A DNA stretch of 64,000 nt from an uncultured Lachnospiraceae bacterium. GTDB taxonomy: Bacteria; Bacillota; Clostridia; Lachnospirales; Lachnospiraceae. The DNA lies in the NCBI GenBank assembly GCA_900554415.1, contig USGU01000009.1, positions 1-64,000 of the forward strand, given 5' to 3'. The position numbers and the translations under genes were made by a program. Positions 7,453 to 16,390 of the stretch are shown here, in pieces; the first letter of the stretch is position 1, and the number at the start of each line of letters is the position of its first letter. The notes under the pieces are model-generated. The model was not told where the DNA came from, searched no databases, and saw nothing but the letters and a program-made list of their open reading frames with translations.

Positions 7453-9396
7453 ATGAATAGAGGAAATGAGAATAATATGAACGTGAATCGTACAAAGCAG
7501 AACAGTACGCCAAATATCAGATGGATGCTGGTCGTGTATGATTTGATTGTGTATGCAGCAGTAGCAGTAATACTGTTGGTTCTGTATGGAGGAATGGATA
7601 AATTATCAACTACAGGAATACTTCAACAAGTAGGTCTTTCTGTTCTGTGTATTTTCACAGCACGTCTAATAGGTAAAATTTACGGGCAAGTATGGAGATA
7701 TGGTGGGATTCAGTGTTATATCCGCTTGCTGTTTACTGACTCTATCGCTTTTGTTGCCTATCTGTGTCTAGAGTTATTACTTCCAGTTCAAAAAATTACA
7801 TTTGCCAGAATGCTTTCGCTTGTCTGCCTCAATCTCTTAGGAGCCTTAGCAATTCGTATGATGTATCGCTACGCATATAAATGTGGAAACCAGGAGACAA
7901 CAAGAGGAAAAATTCTTTCTACATTATTACATATGTTTTCTGGTATAGAAGCAGGAAATGAAAAAGAAGTTCAGAAAATCAAAGTTGCAATTATTGGTGC
8001 GGGACGAGTTGGTGTAAGTCTGGCGGAAGAACTTTTAAATAATGAGGAAGCAGCATATATTCCGAGATGTTTTATAGATATTAACAAAGAAAAAGTTGGA
8101 CGTGAAATTCATGGAATACCGGTTTGGTCAGAAGACGAAGCAACATTTAACAAACTGGGAGAATTTGAAGTACAGGAGATTATTTTTGCAATCCCGTCAA
8201 TGGATGCAGACAAGAAGAAAGCTCTTTATGAATATTACAAAAATGCAGGATATAAATTGAAAGTTTATGATTATCCGACTATGTATGCAGCAGGAGGAAA
8301 GAGACATCTTAGAGAATTTGATATAGAAGAACTTTTATTTAGAAAACCTTTGGTTGTTTCGGATGAACGTACCAATGCATATTACAAAGATAAAGTCGTA
8401 CTGATTACAGGTGGTGGCGGTTCTATTGGGTCAGAACTGTGCAGACAGTTGGCCAAGATGAATCCGAAGAAGATTATTATCTTAGATATTTATGAAAATG
8501 GTGCATATGATGTTCAGCAGGAATTGAAGATTGCCTATGGAAATAAACTGGATTTGCAGATTGAAATTTGTTCTATCACTCATAGAAAAGCTCTTGAAAG
8601 AGTATTTGAAAAATATCATCCACAGATTATTATCAATGCAGCCGCTCATAAGCATGTTCCTTTGATGGAGCATAACTGTGTAGAAGCTATTTACAACAAT
8701 GTATTTGGAACACAGAATCTGGTAGAGCTTTGTGAGGAGTATGGTGCAGAACGCTTTATGATGGTATCAACGGATAAAGCAGTTAATCCTACAAATGTTA
8801 TGGGTGCAACTAAGAGAATGTGTGAAATGATCGTGCAAAGTGCAAGTACACATGGGAAAGTAAAATACAGTGCTACACGATTTGGAAATGTACTGGGCAG
8901 TGCTGGATCAGTTATTCCGTTATTTAAACGCCAGATAGCTAATGGCGGACCGGTTACAGTTACAGATAAGCGAATCATTCGATATTTTATGACAATTCCG
9001 GAAGCATCACAGCTTGTACTTCAGAGCGGTGCGATTGCCAATAATGGAGAGCTGTTCGTTCTGGATATGGGACAACCGGTTAAGATTATGGAACTGGCAG
9101 AAAATATGATTCGTTTATCTGGTGTTCAGGGAATTGAAATTGTTGAAACTGGATTAAGACCAGGAGAAAAGTTGTATGAGGAACTGCTAGTTAAGACAGA
9201 GGAATTGGATAAAACAGAGAACAGCCTGATCTTTATTGAAAGAGATACTGCACTGAGTAAGGATGAAATCTATAAAAAGATTGAAGTACTTAGAGATGCA
9301 TGTGATACAGGCGATGATCTGATTGCAAAAGAAGCTCTCCGAAGTGTTGTTCCAACATTTAAAAGACCGGAAGATGTAAATAAAGAGATTGCTTAA
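7453..9396 (+). CDS. Membrane-bound NDP-sugar 4,6-dehydratase/epimerase (CapD/PglF type)
   Basis: The 647-residue protein begins with four membrane segments (about residues 20-130). A CoA-binding-like Rossmann region follows (VAIIGAGRVGVS, near 177), then the catalytic SDR domain with NAD motif TGGGGSIGS (near 316), STDKAVNPTN (near 438) and MGATK. It belongs to the CapD/WbpM/PglF group that makes UDP-4-keto-6-deoxy-HexNAc from UDP-GlcNAc. With the next two genes it forms a PglF-PglE-PglC-like trio that starts the repeat unit. The ATG at 7453 is preferred. In the present G10 state the frame also extends upstream through the G10-A8 tract to ATG 7411 and TTG 7390, so tract length could alter the N-terminus or translation. 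Confidence 0.85.
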   Translation: MNRGNENNMNVNRTKQNSTPNIRWMLVVYDLIVYAAVAVILLVLYGGMDKLSTTGILQQVGLSVLCIFTARLIGKIYGQVWRYGGIQCYIRLLFTDSIAFVAYLCLELLLPVQKITFARMLSLVCLNLLGALAIRMMYRYAYKCGNQETTRGKILSTLLHMFSGIEAGNEKEVQKIKVAIIGAGRVGVSLAEELLNNEEAAYIPRCFIDINKEKVGREIHGIPVWSEDEATFNKLGEFEVQEIIFAIPSMDADKKKALYEYYKNAGYKLKVYDYPTMYAAGGKRHLREFDIEELLFRKPLVVSDERTNAYYKDKVVLITGGGGSIGSELCRQLAKMNPKKIIILDIYENGAYDVQQELKIAYGNKLDLQIEICSITHRKALERVFEKYHPQIIINAAAHKHVPLMEHNCVEAIYNNVFGTQNLVELCEEYGAERFMMVSTDKAVNPTNVMGATKRMCEMIVQSASTHGKVKYSATRFGNVLGSAGSVIPLFKRQIANGGPVTVTDKRIIRYFMTIPEASQLVLQSGAIANNGELFVLDMGQPVKIMELAENMIRLSGVQGIEIVETGLRPGEKLYEELLVKTEELDKTENSLIFIERDTALSKDEIYKKIEVLRDACDTGDDLIAKEALRSVVPTFKRPEDVNKEIA

Positions 9397-9448
9397 TATC
9401 AAAATGGATGAAAAGAGGTATGAACATAACCAACATAATGAATGATAA

Positions 9449-9475
9449 AGGAGGCATAAATGCTTCCTCTTGGTC
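9449..9475 (+). terminator. Weak hairpin after the dehydratase gene
   Basis: AGGAGGCAT and ATGCTTCCT pair (one G-T pair), followed by TCATTTTTAG. It could attenuate transcription before the aminotransferase. Apart from this hairpin and the AGAAGGAGAT RBS near 9694, the 316-base gap shows nothing recognisable. Confidence 0.35.
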
Positions 9476-9712
9476 ATTTTTAGCCTTTATCTATATGTAT
9501 ACGAAAAGTATTATAAGATGCAAATCAATCTGAGCCTGGAAGAGAAATCTTGCGAGTTATTTGTGGTTAGAAATAATAAAAGATACAAAAGTGCACTTAC
9601 ATACAAATAGTAATATACTAAAATATTCCGAAAGTCAATAACAATAAATTTGTAAATGGTTACAGAACTTTAATGTTTTAAATAAGTACAATTAGAAGGA
9701 GATAGTAAAATT

Positions 9713-10972
9713 ATGTCTAAAGTCGATGCTGAAAAAAACATACCAACAAGAATCATAAAATTTAGTCCGCCAGATATAAGCGAATTAGAAATCGCAGAAG
9801 TAGCAGAGGCCCTTCGTTCTGGATGGATCACAACTGGACCAAGAACAAAAGAATTAGAGCGAAGGCTGGCAGAGTATTGTCATACATCAAAAACAGTCTG
9901 TTTAAATTCAGCAACAGCAGCAGAAGAATTGAACTTAAGAGTTTGTGGAATCGAATCTGAGGATGAAGTGCTTGTGCCGGCTTATACTTACACTGCATCA
10001 GCTTCTGCAGCAATCCACTGTGGAGCAAAAGTGATTTTTGTAGACAGTCAGAAAGATAACTGTGAAATGGATTATGACAAAGTTGCAGAAGCGATTACAG
10101 AAAAAACAAAAGCAGTTGTAGCAGTTGATCTTGGTGGTATTGTCTGTGATTATGATAAATTATATGCTGCAATTGAAAGCAAAAAACATTTGTTCAAAGC
10201 AAAAGAGGGCGATAGTCTTGGAGCAAGGATTCAGCAGGCAATCGGTCGAGTAATGGTATTTGCTGATTGTGCTCATGCATTGGGAGCAAGTAAAGAGGGA
10301 AAGATGGCCGGTGAATGGGCTGACTTTACAAGCTTTTCCTTCCATGCAGTAAAAAACTTTACAACTGCTGAAGGCGGAGCTTCTACATGGCGTGATATTC
10401 CGGGCATTGATAATGAAGAGATTTATAAACAGTTCCAGTTATATAGTCTTCATGGACAGAGTAAGGATGCACTTGCAAAAACACAGCTTGGTGCGTGGGA
10501 GTATGACATTGTAGGCCCATGGTATAAATGTAATATGACAGACATCATGGCAGCCATCGGACTTCGCCAGTTAGACCGCTATCCGGGAATGCTTGAGCGA
10601 AGAAAAGAAATTGTTGCAAAATACGATGCAATGTGTGATGAACTTGGAGTAAAACACTTGATTCACAGTGGAGAAAACTTCAACTCTTCTCACCATTTGT
10701 ACCTGACACGTATTCCGGGAATCAGTGATGAAACAAGAAGAGAAATCATCATTAAGCTTGCTGAACGAGGCGTAAATACAAACGTTCATTATAAACCACT
10801 TCCGATGATGACAGCATATAAAGAAATGGGATGGGATATTAAGGACTTCCCGAATGCATATGCGTATTATGAGAATTTGATCACATTGCCACTGCATACA
10901 AAACTGAGCGATGAAGATGTGGAATATGTGATTGAGAACTTTAGAAAAGTGGTTAGAGAATATATTTCATAG
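9713..10972 (+). CDS. DegT/DnrJ/EryC1/StrS-family sugar aminotransferase
   Basis: The 419-residue PLP enzyme has the family hallmarks LRSGWITTGPRTKELE near the N-terminus, PAYTYTASA, and the PLP-binding lysine K214 in SFSFHAVKNFTTAEGG. Members transfer an amino group to a 4-keto-6-deoxy NDP-sugar. Lying directly after a PglF-type dehydratase and before a PglC-type transferase, it most likely plays the PglE role, giving a UDP-4-amino-4,6-dideoxy-HexNAc. It is slightly longer than typical members (about 370-400), with an insertion around residues 155-185. RBS AGAAGGAGAT. The sugar product is inferred from context only. Confidence 0.9.
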   Translation: MSKVDAEKNIPTRIIKFSPPDISELEIAEVAEALRSGWITTGPRTKELERRLAEYCHTSKTVCLNSATAAEELNLRVCGIESEDEVLVPAYTYTASASAAIHCGAKVIFVDSQKDNCEMDYDKVAEAITEKTKAVVAVDLGGIVCDYDKLYAAIESKKHLFKAKEGDSLGARIQQAIGRVMVFADCAHALGASKEGKMAGEWADFTSFSFHAVKNFTTAEGGASTWRDIPGIDNEEIYKQFQLYSLHGQSKDALAKTQLGAWEYDIVGPWYKCNMTDIMAAIGLRQLDRYPGMLERRKEIVAKYDAMCDELGVKHLIHSGENFNSSHHLYLTRIPGISDETRREIIIKLAERGVNTNVHYKPLPMMTAYKEMGWDIKDFPNAYAYYENLITLPLHTKLSDEDVEYVIENFRKVVREYIS

Positions 10973-10986
10973 AAGGAGATTGATTA

Positions 10987-11682
10987 ATGCTCAAAAAATG
11001 GGAAACTCTGCCAGATTTTATGAAGAATGATGAAGTTAGGGGTTATTACAATTCACTACAAAAGAAAAAAATAAGTATGTTTTTGAAGAGAGCAGTGGAT
11101 TTCGTCGGTGGAGTGATTCTATTAATTATATTAGCTATTCCAATGGCAATCATAGCTGTAATGATTAAGGTGGATTCTGAAGGACCAGTGTTTTATAGAC
11201 AGGAAAGAGTTACAACATACGGTAAACATTTTAAAATCCATAAATTCAGAACAATGGTTAGTAATGCGGATAAGATTGGATCAGCTGTAACTGTTGGAAA
11301 CGATAGCCGCATAACAAAAGTAGGTGCAAAACTTAGAGGTTGCCGACTTGATGAGTTGCCGCAGGTTTTTGATCTTATTTCTGGAAATATGAGTTTTGTA
11401 GGCACACGACCGGAAGCTGTTAAGTATGTCGAAAAGTATAAGCCAGAATATATGGCGACATTGTTACTTCCGGCTGGCATCACAAGTGAGGCAAGCATTC
11501 GATATAAGGATGAAGCTGAATTGTTAGATGGCGCAGAAGATGTAGATAAAGTATATATAGAAGAAGTTCTTCCGGGAAAAATGAAGTACAACCTTGAGAG
11601 TATTGAAAGATTTTCATTTGTGGGAGAGATTGTTACAATGTTCAGAACTGTGTTTGCAGTGCTTGGAAAGGATTATGAATAA
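10987..11682 (+). CDS. Initiating sugar transferase (polyprenyl-phosphate phosphoglycosyl transferase)
   Basis: The 231-residue monotopic membrane enzyme has one hydrophobic segment (about residues 35-58) followed by the bacterial sugar-transferase domain: GPVFYRQERV, HKFRTMV, LDELPQVFDLISGNMSFVGTRPE. It transfers a sugar-1-phosphate from an NDP-sugar to undecaprenyl phosphate at the inner face of the membrane, the committed step of repeat-unit assembly. Short PglC-like length and position after the dehydratase and aminotransferase suggest an amino-dideoxy sugar as first residue. RBS AGAAGGAG; 14 bases after the previous stop. Confidence 0.92.
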   Translation: MLKKWETLPDFMKNDEVRGYYNSLQKKKISMFLKRAVDFVGGVILLIILAIPMAIIAVMIKVDSEGPVFYRQERVTTYGKHFKIHKFRTMVSNADKIGSAVTVGNDSRITKVGAKLRGCRLDELPQVFDLISGNMSFVGTRPEAVKYVEKYKPEYMATLLLPAGITSEASIRYKDEAELLDGAEDVDKVYIEEVLPGKMKYNLESIERFSFVGEIVTMFRTVFAVLGKDYE

Positions 11683-11687
11683 TAGAT

Positions 11688-12473
11688 ATGGAAAATAGAG
11701 AAGTAGTTGATGGATTGGTATCAATTATTATGCCATCATGGAATGCTGAAAGATTTATCGCAGAGACAATACAATCTGTAATCAATCAGACATATACAAA
11801 TTGGGAGCTGCTTATTGTGGATGATTGTTCTTCTGATAATACCGATGAGGTAGTTGCTTCTTTTAAAGATGAAAGAATCAAATATTTTCACAATGAAAAA
11901 AATTCTGGTGCAGCATTGACACGCAACAAAGCAATGAGAGAGGCAAAGGGAGAATGGCTTGCATTTCTTGATTCCGATGACCTTTGGACACCGGAGAAAT
12001 TGGAACACCAGATTGATTTTATGAAGAAAAATGGATATACACTTTCTTTTACAGAATATGAAAAGATTGATGAAGAGTCTAATCCATTAAATATATATGT
12101 ATCTGGACCTGATAAGGTTAATAAGCGAAAGATGTATAATTATGATTATATCGGACAGCTTACAATGATGTATAGTGCAAAAGAATTTGGACTTATTCAG
12201 ATCAAAGATATTAAGAAAAATAATGATTATGCGATTCGCTTGCAGTTATATAAAAAGCCAGGAACTTGTGCATATTTGCTGAAGGAAAATCTTGCAAAGT
12301 ATAGAGTACGTAAAGTAAGTATCAGTCATGATAAATTTAGAAGAAAATTCAAAAGCCATTATGATTTATTCCATATGTGTGATGAAAAACCAGCGGTTGT
12401 AGCTGCATGGTATACATGTTGGAACATGTTTTATGGTGTGTTAAAGAAAAGAAACTATGAAAAACAGATGTGA
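11688..12473 (+). CDS. Family 2 glycosyltransferase
   Basis: The 261-residue GT-A enzyme opens with VSIIMPSWNAERFIAETIQS and has the nucleotide-binding VDDCSSDNT and metal-binding LDSDDLW motifs. These are typical of GT2 transferases that add a sugar to a lipid-linked repeat unit at the cytoplasmic face. It starts 5 bases after the transferase stop, so it belongs to the same transcript. The donor sugar and linkage cannot be read from the sequence. The C-terminal part (from about residue 150) is similar in length to short capsular GT2 enzymes. Confidence 0.9.
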   Translation: MENREVVDGLVSIIMPSWNAERFIAETIQSVINQTYTNWELLIVDDCSSDNTDEVVASFKDERIKYFHNEKNSGAALTRNKAMREAKGEWLAFLDSDDLWTPEKLEHQIDFMKKNGYTLSFTEYEKIDEESNPLNIYVSGPDKVNKRKMYNYDYIGQLTMMYSAKEFGLIQIKDIKKNNDYAIRLQLYKKPGTCAYLLKENLAKYRVRKVSISHDKFRRKFKSHYDLFHMCDEKPAVVAAWYTCWNMFYGVLKKRNYEKQM

Positions 12474-12488
12474 TTGGGGAAGAAATAA

Positions 12489-13403
12489 ATGGAAAGAGAT
12501 TCGTTGTTGTATAAAGCAAGAAGAAAATGTCAAGTGATTGCACAGAAAATAATGCCAGATGAAATAATGTGCAGATTCTATTCAAGAATTCTTCTTAAAA
12601 AAAAGGTGGATTTAAAAAATCCTAGGACTTTCAATGAAAAAATTCAATGGTTAAAACTACATGATTATCCTAATAACCAATTAGTAATAAATGGTGCTGA
12701 TAAATATAAAGTAAGAGATTATGTCGAAAAGAAAGGACTTGGAGATATATTGGTTCCATTACTTGGACATTGGGATAGACCAGAAGATATTGATTGGGAA
12801 AAGTTACCGGATAAATTTGTCCTTAAATGTAATCATGGATGTGCATACAATATTCTTTGTAATAACAAAAATACATTTGACAAAGATGGTGCAATTAAAA
12901 AAATAAAAAAATGGATGAAAGAGGATTTTGGTGCTTTTAATATAGAGACACATTATTCAAAAATCAAGCCACATATTACATGCGAAAAGTTTCTTGGAGA
13001 CTGCATTATTGATTATAAGTTTTTTTGCTTTAATGGTAAACCGGAATATATATATATATCTTCAGATTTGATACATGATAGACAAGCACAAATTGGTTTC
13101 TTCTATTTAGATGGAACAAAAATGCCATTGGTTAGAGATGATTATGAACCTATGGATATTGAACAACTTCCAGATTTTTTTGACGACATGAAGAAGGCTG
13201 CAGATGTATTATGTAAAGATTTTCCATTTGTTAGAGTAGATTTTTTTATTGCAAATGGAACATATTATTTTGCAGAATTAACCTTTACGCCTAGTGGTGG
13301 AATGATGCCGTTTAATCCAGACAAATATGATTTAGAATGGGGAGAGAATATGGATATATCTAAAATTCAGGAAAGAAAAAATATTAGGGGGGGGGTACGA
13401 TGA
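12489..13403 (+). CDS. TupA-like ATP-grasp protein (first of a tandem pair)
   Basis: The 304-residue product has the features of the ATPgrasp_TupA family: KNPRTFNEKIQWLKL, DKYKVRDYV, KFVLKCNHGCAYN, and a C-terminal FVRVDFFI/FAELTFTPSGG block that supplies metal-binding acidic residues. TupA is linked to teichuronopeptide synthesis, that is, ATP-dependent attachment of amino acids or peptides to a surface polymer. A paralog follows 62 bases downstream and a Ddl-type ligase after that. The last codons run through a 9-G tract at 13387-13395, so tract length decides the C-terminus: the present state ends at 13403, while 8 G would run on to TAA 13461-13463. Confidence 0.8.
   Translation: MERDSLLYKARRKCQVIAQKIMPDEIMCRFYSRILLKKKVDLKNPRTFNEKIQWLKLHDYPNNQLVINGADKYKVRDYVEKKGLGDILVPLLGHWDRPEDIDWEKLPDKFVLKCNHGCAYNILCNNKNTFDKDGAIKKIKKWMKEDFGAFNIETHYSKIKPHITCEKFLGDCIIDYKFFCFNGKPEYIYISSDLIHDRQAQIGFFYLDGTKMPLVRDDYEPMDIEQLPDFFDDMKKAADVLCKDFPFVRVDFFIANGTYYFAELTFTPSGGMMPFNPDKYDLEWGENMDISKIQERKNIRGGVR
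13387..13395 (+). repeat. G9 homopolymer tract at the 3' end of the first ATP-grasp gene
   Basis: Nine consecutive G lie within the last codons of the gene. Loss of one G would extend the frame by about 20 codons and stop it two bases before the ATG of the next gene. Confidence 0.85.
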
Positions 13404-13465
13404 TGTAGTTATGTGTATATCTCGCTTCCCTGCAGTGAATGAATTAGCTAGGGAGGTAGCATAAC

Positions 13466-14356
13466 ATGGAAAGGAATAAATATTTATATGCAATAAGACG
13501 TAAAATGCAATTAGTAGCGCATAAGTTGATGACACCAGAATTTATGTCAAAATTATATTTTCGTATAGTGTTAGGATATAAACTAGATTTAAAAAATCCT
13601 CAAACATTAAATGAAAAATTACAATGGCTTAAACTCTATTATTGGGCTAATAATAAAGATGCAATTAAGTGTGCAGATAAATATGCTGTCAGAGAGTACA
13701 TAAAAAATGTTGGTAAAGAAGAATTATTAAATGATATTTTGAATTCTTGGGATAAAGCAGAAGACATTAACTGGGAAGAATTGCCTAATAAATTTGTTTT
13801 AAAGTGTAATCATGGTTGTGGTTATAATATTATATGTAAAGATAAGTCCATGATGAATGAAGAAGAAGTTATAAAAACATTGGATAAATGGATGAAAGAA
13901 GATTTCTCTGCTTTTAATGAAGAACCCCATTATGGAAAAATTAAAAGAAAAATTATTTGTGAAAAATTTTTAGAAGGAGATGTAATAAATTACAACATTT
14001 ATGTTTTTAATGGAAAAGCTATATTCTTTTCGGTTGCAGGAGGATTAGGTGAAGGTGTAGATGAACATTTAACATATTATAACCCAAATGGAACAGTTGC
14101 TGATTTTAAGAATAAATCATATCCAGCACAAGAAGATCCGCTATCTCCGTTATTAGCAGAAATGATAAAAACAGCAGAATTTTTGGCAAAAGATTTTCCA
14201 ATGGTAAGAGTTGATTTATTTGATATTAATGGAAAAATAATTCTATCAGAAATGACTTTTACACCAGGAGGGGCATTGATACCGTTTGAACCATTATCTG
14301 CTGATAGAAAATTAGGTGATAAATTAGACATTAGCCATTTGAAAAAAGATTTATAG
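13466..14356 (+). CDS. TupA-like ATP-grasp protein (second of a tandem pair)
   Basis: The 296-residue product is clearly paralogous to the preceding one: KNPQTLNEKLQWLKL, DKYAVREYI, NKFVLKCNHGCGYN, KWMKEDFSAFN, MVRVDLFDI and SEMTFTPGGA occur in the same order. It is expected to be an ATP-dependent carboxylate-amine ligase acting on a glycan or its precursor. A local duplication followed by divergence would let the pair add two different residues, or act as a complex. The start is set by GGGAGGTAGC before ATG. The sequence is strongly AT-rich, as in the following genes, unlike the flanks of the cluster. Confidence 0.8.
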   Translation: MERNKYLYAIRRKMQLVAHKLMTPEFMSKLYFRIVLGYKLDLKNPQTLNEKLQWLKLYYWANNKDAIKCADKYAVREYIKNVGKEELLNDILNSWDKAEDINWEELPNKFVLKCNHGCGYNIICKDKSMMNEEEVIKTLDKWMKEDFSAFNEEPHYGKIKRKIICEKFLEGDVINYNIYVFNGKAIFFSVAGGLGEGVDEHLTYYNPNGTVADFKNKSYPAQEDPLSPLLAEMIKTAEFLAKDFPMVRVDLFDINGKIILSEMTFTPGGALIPFEPLSADRKLGDKLDISHLKKDL

Positions 14357-14376
14357 GGGAGATAGAGGAGAAAAAC

Positions 14377-15324
14377 ATGAATAAGGAAATAAAAATAGTA
14401 GTAGTTTATGGTGGTATTTCTACAGAGAGAGAAGTCTCTTTAAGAAGTGGAAAAGCGGTATATAAAGCTTTAGGTGAGGCTGGCTTTAAAAATGTAGTTT
14501 TATTTGATTTACATAAAGACAATATTGGAGAGCTCCTTTCTTTGAAACCAGATTTGACATATTTGGCACTTCATGGGAAAGGTGGGGAAGATGGATGTAT
14601 TCAGGGTGTACTTGAACTTGCCGGAATTCCATATACAGGCCCAGGTGTAGCTGCTAGTGCAATTTGTATGGATAAGATTTATACAAAAAATATGTTAAAA
14701 GCTTCGGATATACCAACGTCAGATTATATTGAAATTAATAAAAACAATATGAATATTGCTGATATTTGTACGTTAATTATTAAGCAATTTGGTTTACCAG
14801 TTGTGCTTAAGTCACCTTGTCAGGGGTCTAGTATAGGAGTAGAAATTGTCAAAAAAGAGGATACATTAATAAATGCAATTCAGAATATTTTTTCTTATGG
14901 AGATCGGTTACTGGTTGAAAAGTTTGTGTCCGGAACAGAAATTACACTTCCTATAATTGGAAATGAAGAGTTATTAGTATTACCAGATATAGAGATTACA
15001 TCTGAAAGAGAGTTTTATGACTATACAGCAAAATATACAGCAGGTCTGTGCCATCATATTATTCCTGCACGTATTAGTGAGGCTAATAGAAAAAAAGTAA
15101 TTGAGATAGGAATTAAAGTTTATCAAAAATTGAATCTTTGTGGGATTTCACGTATAGATTTTATTATTGATGAAAAAGAGGGACCTATGGTTATTGAGGT
15201 TAATACTCTACCAGGTATGACAGAAATGAGCTTAGTTCCAGATGCTGCGCGTGCTGCTGGTTTGAATTTTTCAGAGTTGGTTGTTAAAATTATTGAATAT
15301 GGCATGGATATAGAAAGAAATTAA
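14377..15324 (+). CDS. ddl: D-alanine-D-alanine ligase family (Ddl-type ATP-grasp)
   Basis: The 315-residue enzyme shows the full Ddl pattern: VVYGGISTEREVSLRSG, ALHGKGGEDG, YTGPGVAASAICMDK, KSPCQGSSIGV, the omega-loop FYDYTAKY and the C-terminal EVNTLPGMT. The tyrosine in the omega-loop suits D-Ala-D-Ala rather than D-Ala-D-Lac formation. The location is odd: ddl is normally beside murF or alone, whereas here it lies inside a glycan cluster directly behind two TupA-like ligases, in the same AT-rich DNA. It may supply a dipeptide for polymer decoration, or be a second ddl. Its exact substrate is unproven. RBS GGGGAGATAGAGGAG. Confidence 0.85.
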   Translation: MNKEIKIVVVYGGISTEREVSLRSGKAVYKALGEAGFKNVVLFDLHKDNIGELLSLKPDLTYLALHGKGGEDGCIQGVLELAGIPYTGPGVAASAICMDKIYTKNMLKASDIPTSDYIEINKNNMNIADICTLIIKQFGLPVVLKSPCQGSSIGVEIVKKEDTLINAIQNIFSYGDRLLVEKFVSGTEITLPIIGNEELLVLPDIEITSEREFYDYTAKYTAGLCHHIIPARISEANRKKVIEIGIKVYQKLNLCGISRIDFIIDEKEGPMVIEVNTLPGMTEMSLVPDAARAAGLNFSELVVKIIEYGMDIERN

Positions 15325-15326
15325 GG

Positions 15327-16379
15327 ATGAATAGAAAAAATAAAAAAATAGGAATTATAGGTCATTTTGGTGGAAAAGAGAATATACTAGATGGCCAGAC
15401 TATAAAAACAAAAATTTTGTATAATGAATTAGATGAAACAACTGATTGGAAAATAATTAAAGTTGATACTTATTACAAGAAGAAAAATCCAATCAAATTA
15501 CTTGTTGATACGTTCAAATGTTTGTTTAATACAAAAGATATTATTGTATTACTTTCTGGTAACGGAATGCGATTTTATTTTCCACTTTTAAGCTTTTTTT
15601 CGCGTAAATTTGACACGAGAGTTTACCATGATGTAATTGGCGGTAATTTGGATCTATATGTTTCAAAATATCCAAGGTTTGAGGAGTATCTTAATTCTTT
15701 CCAGGTTAATTGGGTAGAAACGGATGGAATGAAAAAAAGACTTGAGAAACAAAAAATAAAGAATTGTGAAGTAATGCCGAATTTTAAAAGATTGCCTATT
15801 GTTAGCAATGATGTTACAAAGATGAATTTTTCAGAGCCGTATTGTTTTTGTATTTTCTCAAGAGTTATGAAAGAAAAAGGGATAGAAGACGCCATAAAAA
15901 CTATAGAAGAAATCAATGAAGAAACAGGGAGAACAATTTGTAAATTGGATATATATGGTCGTATTGATGATGGCTATGTTAAGAGATTTGATGAGATTTT
16001 ACAAAGAGTTACATCGGCAATTTGTTACAAAGGTATGGTGCCATATGATAAAAGCGTAGATGCAATTAAAGATTATTATGCATTATTATTTCCAACGCAT
16101 TGGAATGGTGAAGGCTTTCCAGGAACAATTGTAGATGCATTTTCGGCTGGAATTCCAGTTATTGCTACGGATTGGAATTGTAATGGTGAAATAGTAGACG
16201 ACGGAATTAATGGAATTTTGTATCCGAATGAGGAAATAAAGACTTTAAAAGATGCAATAATATGTATTATAAAGAATAACTGTGAAATGATTGCAATGAA
16301 AAAACAGTGTATAAAAACAGCAAAAAAGTATCAACCGGATATGTATGTAAAAAGGATAGTTGAAAGAATAGAGAAATAA
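15327..16379 (+). CDS. Glycosyltransferase, GT4/GT1 type (GT-B fold)
   Basis: The 350-residue product opens with GIIGHFGGKENILDGQTIKT and has a C-terminal GT-B donor domain with FSRVMKEKGIEDAIK, FPTHWNGEGFPGTIVDAFSAGIPVIATDW, where the E-x7-E type segment binds the sugar nucleotide. It is a cytosolic or membrane-associated transferase expected to extend the lipid-linked repeat unit. It starts 2 bases after the Ddl stop and is followed by two further GT4 genes. Donor and acceptor are not deducible. Confidence 0.88.
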   Translation: MNRKNKKIGIIGHFGGKENILDGQTIKTKILYNELDETTDWKIIKVDTYYKKKNPIKLLVDTFKCLFNTKDIIVLLSGNGMRFYFPLLSFFSRKFDTRVYHDVIGGNLDLYVSKYPRFEEYLNSFQVNWVETDGMKKRLEKQKIKNCEVMPNFKRLPIVSNDVTKMNFSEPYCFCIFSRVMKEKGIEDAIKTIEEINEETGRTICKLDIYGRIDDGYVKRFDEILQRVTSAICYKGMVPYDKSVDAIKDYYALLFPTHWNGEGFPGTIVDAFSAGIPVIATDWNCNGEIVDDGINGILYPNEEIKTLKDAIICIIKNNCEMIAMKKQCIKTAKKYQPDMYVKRIVERIEK

Positions 16380-16390
16380 AGGTGCATAAA

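Noticed and set aside
14377..15324. Vancomycin-resistance-type D-Ala-D-Lac ligase
   Set aside because: The omega-loop keeps the tyrosine typical of D-Ala-D-Ala ligases and no vanH or vanX neighbour is present.
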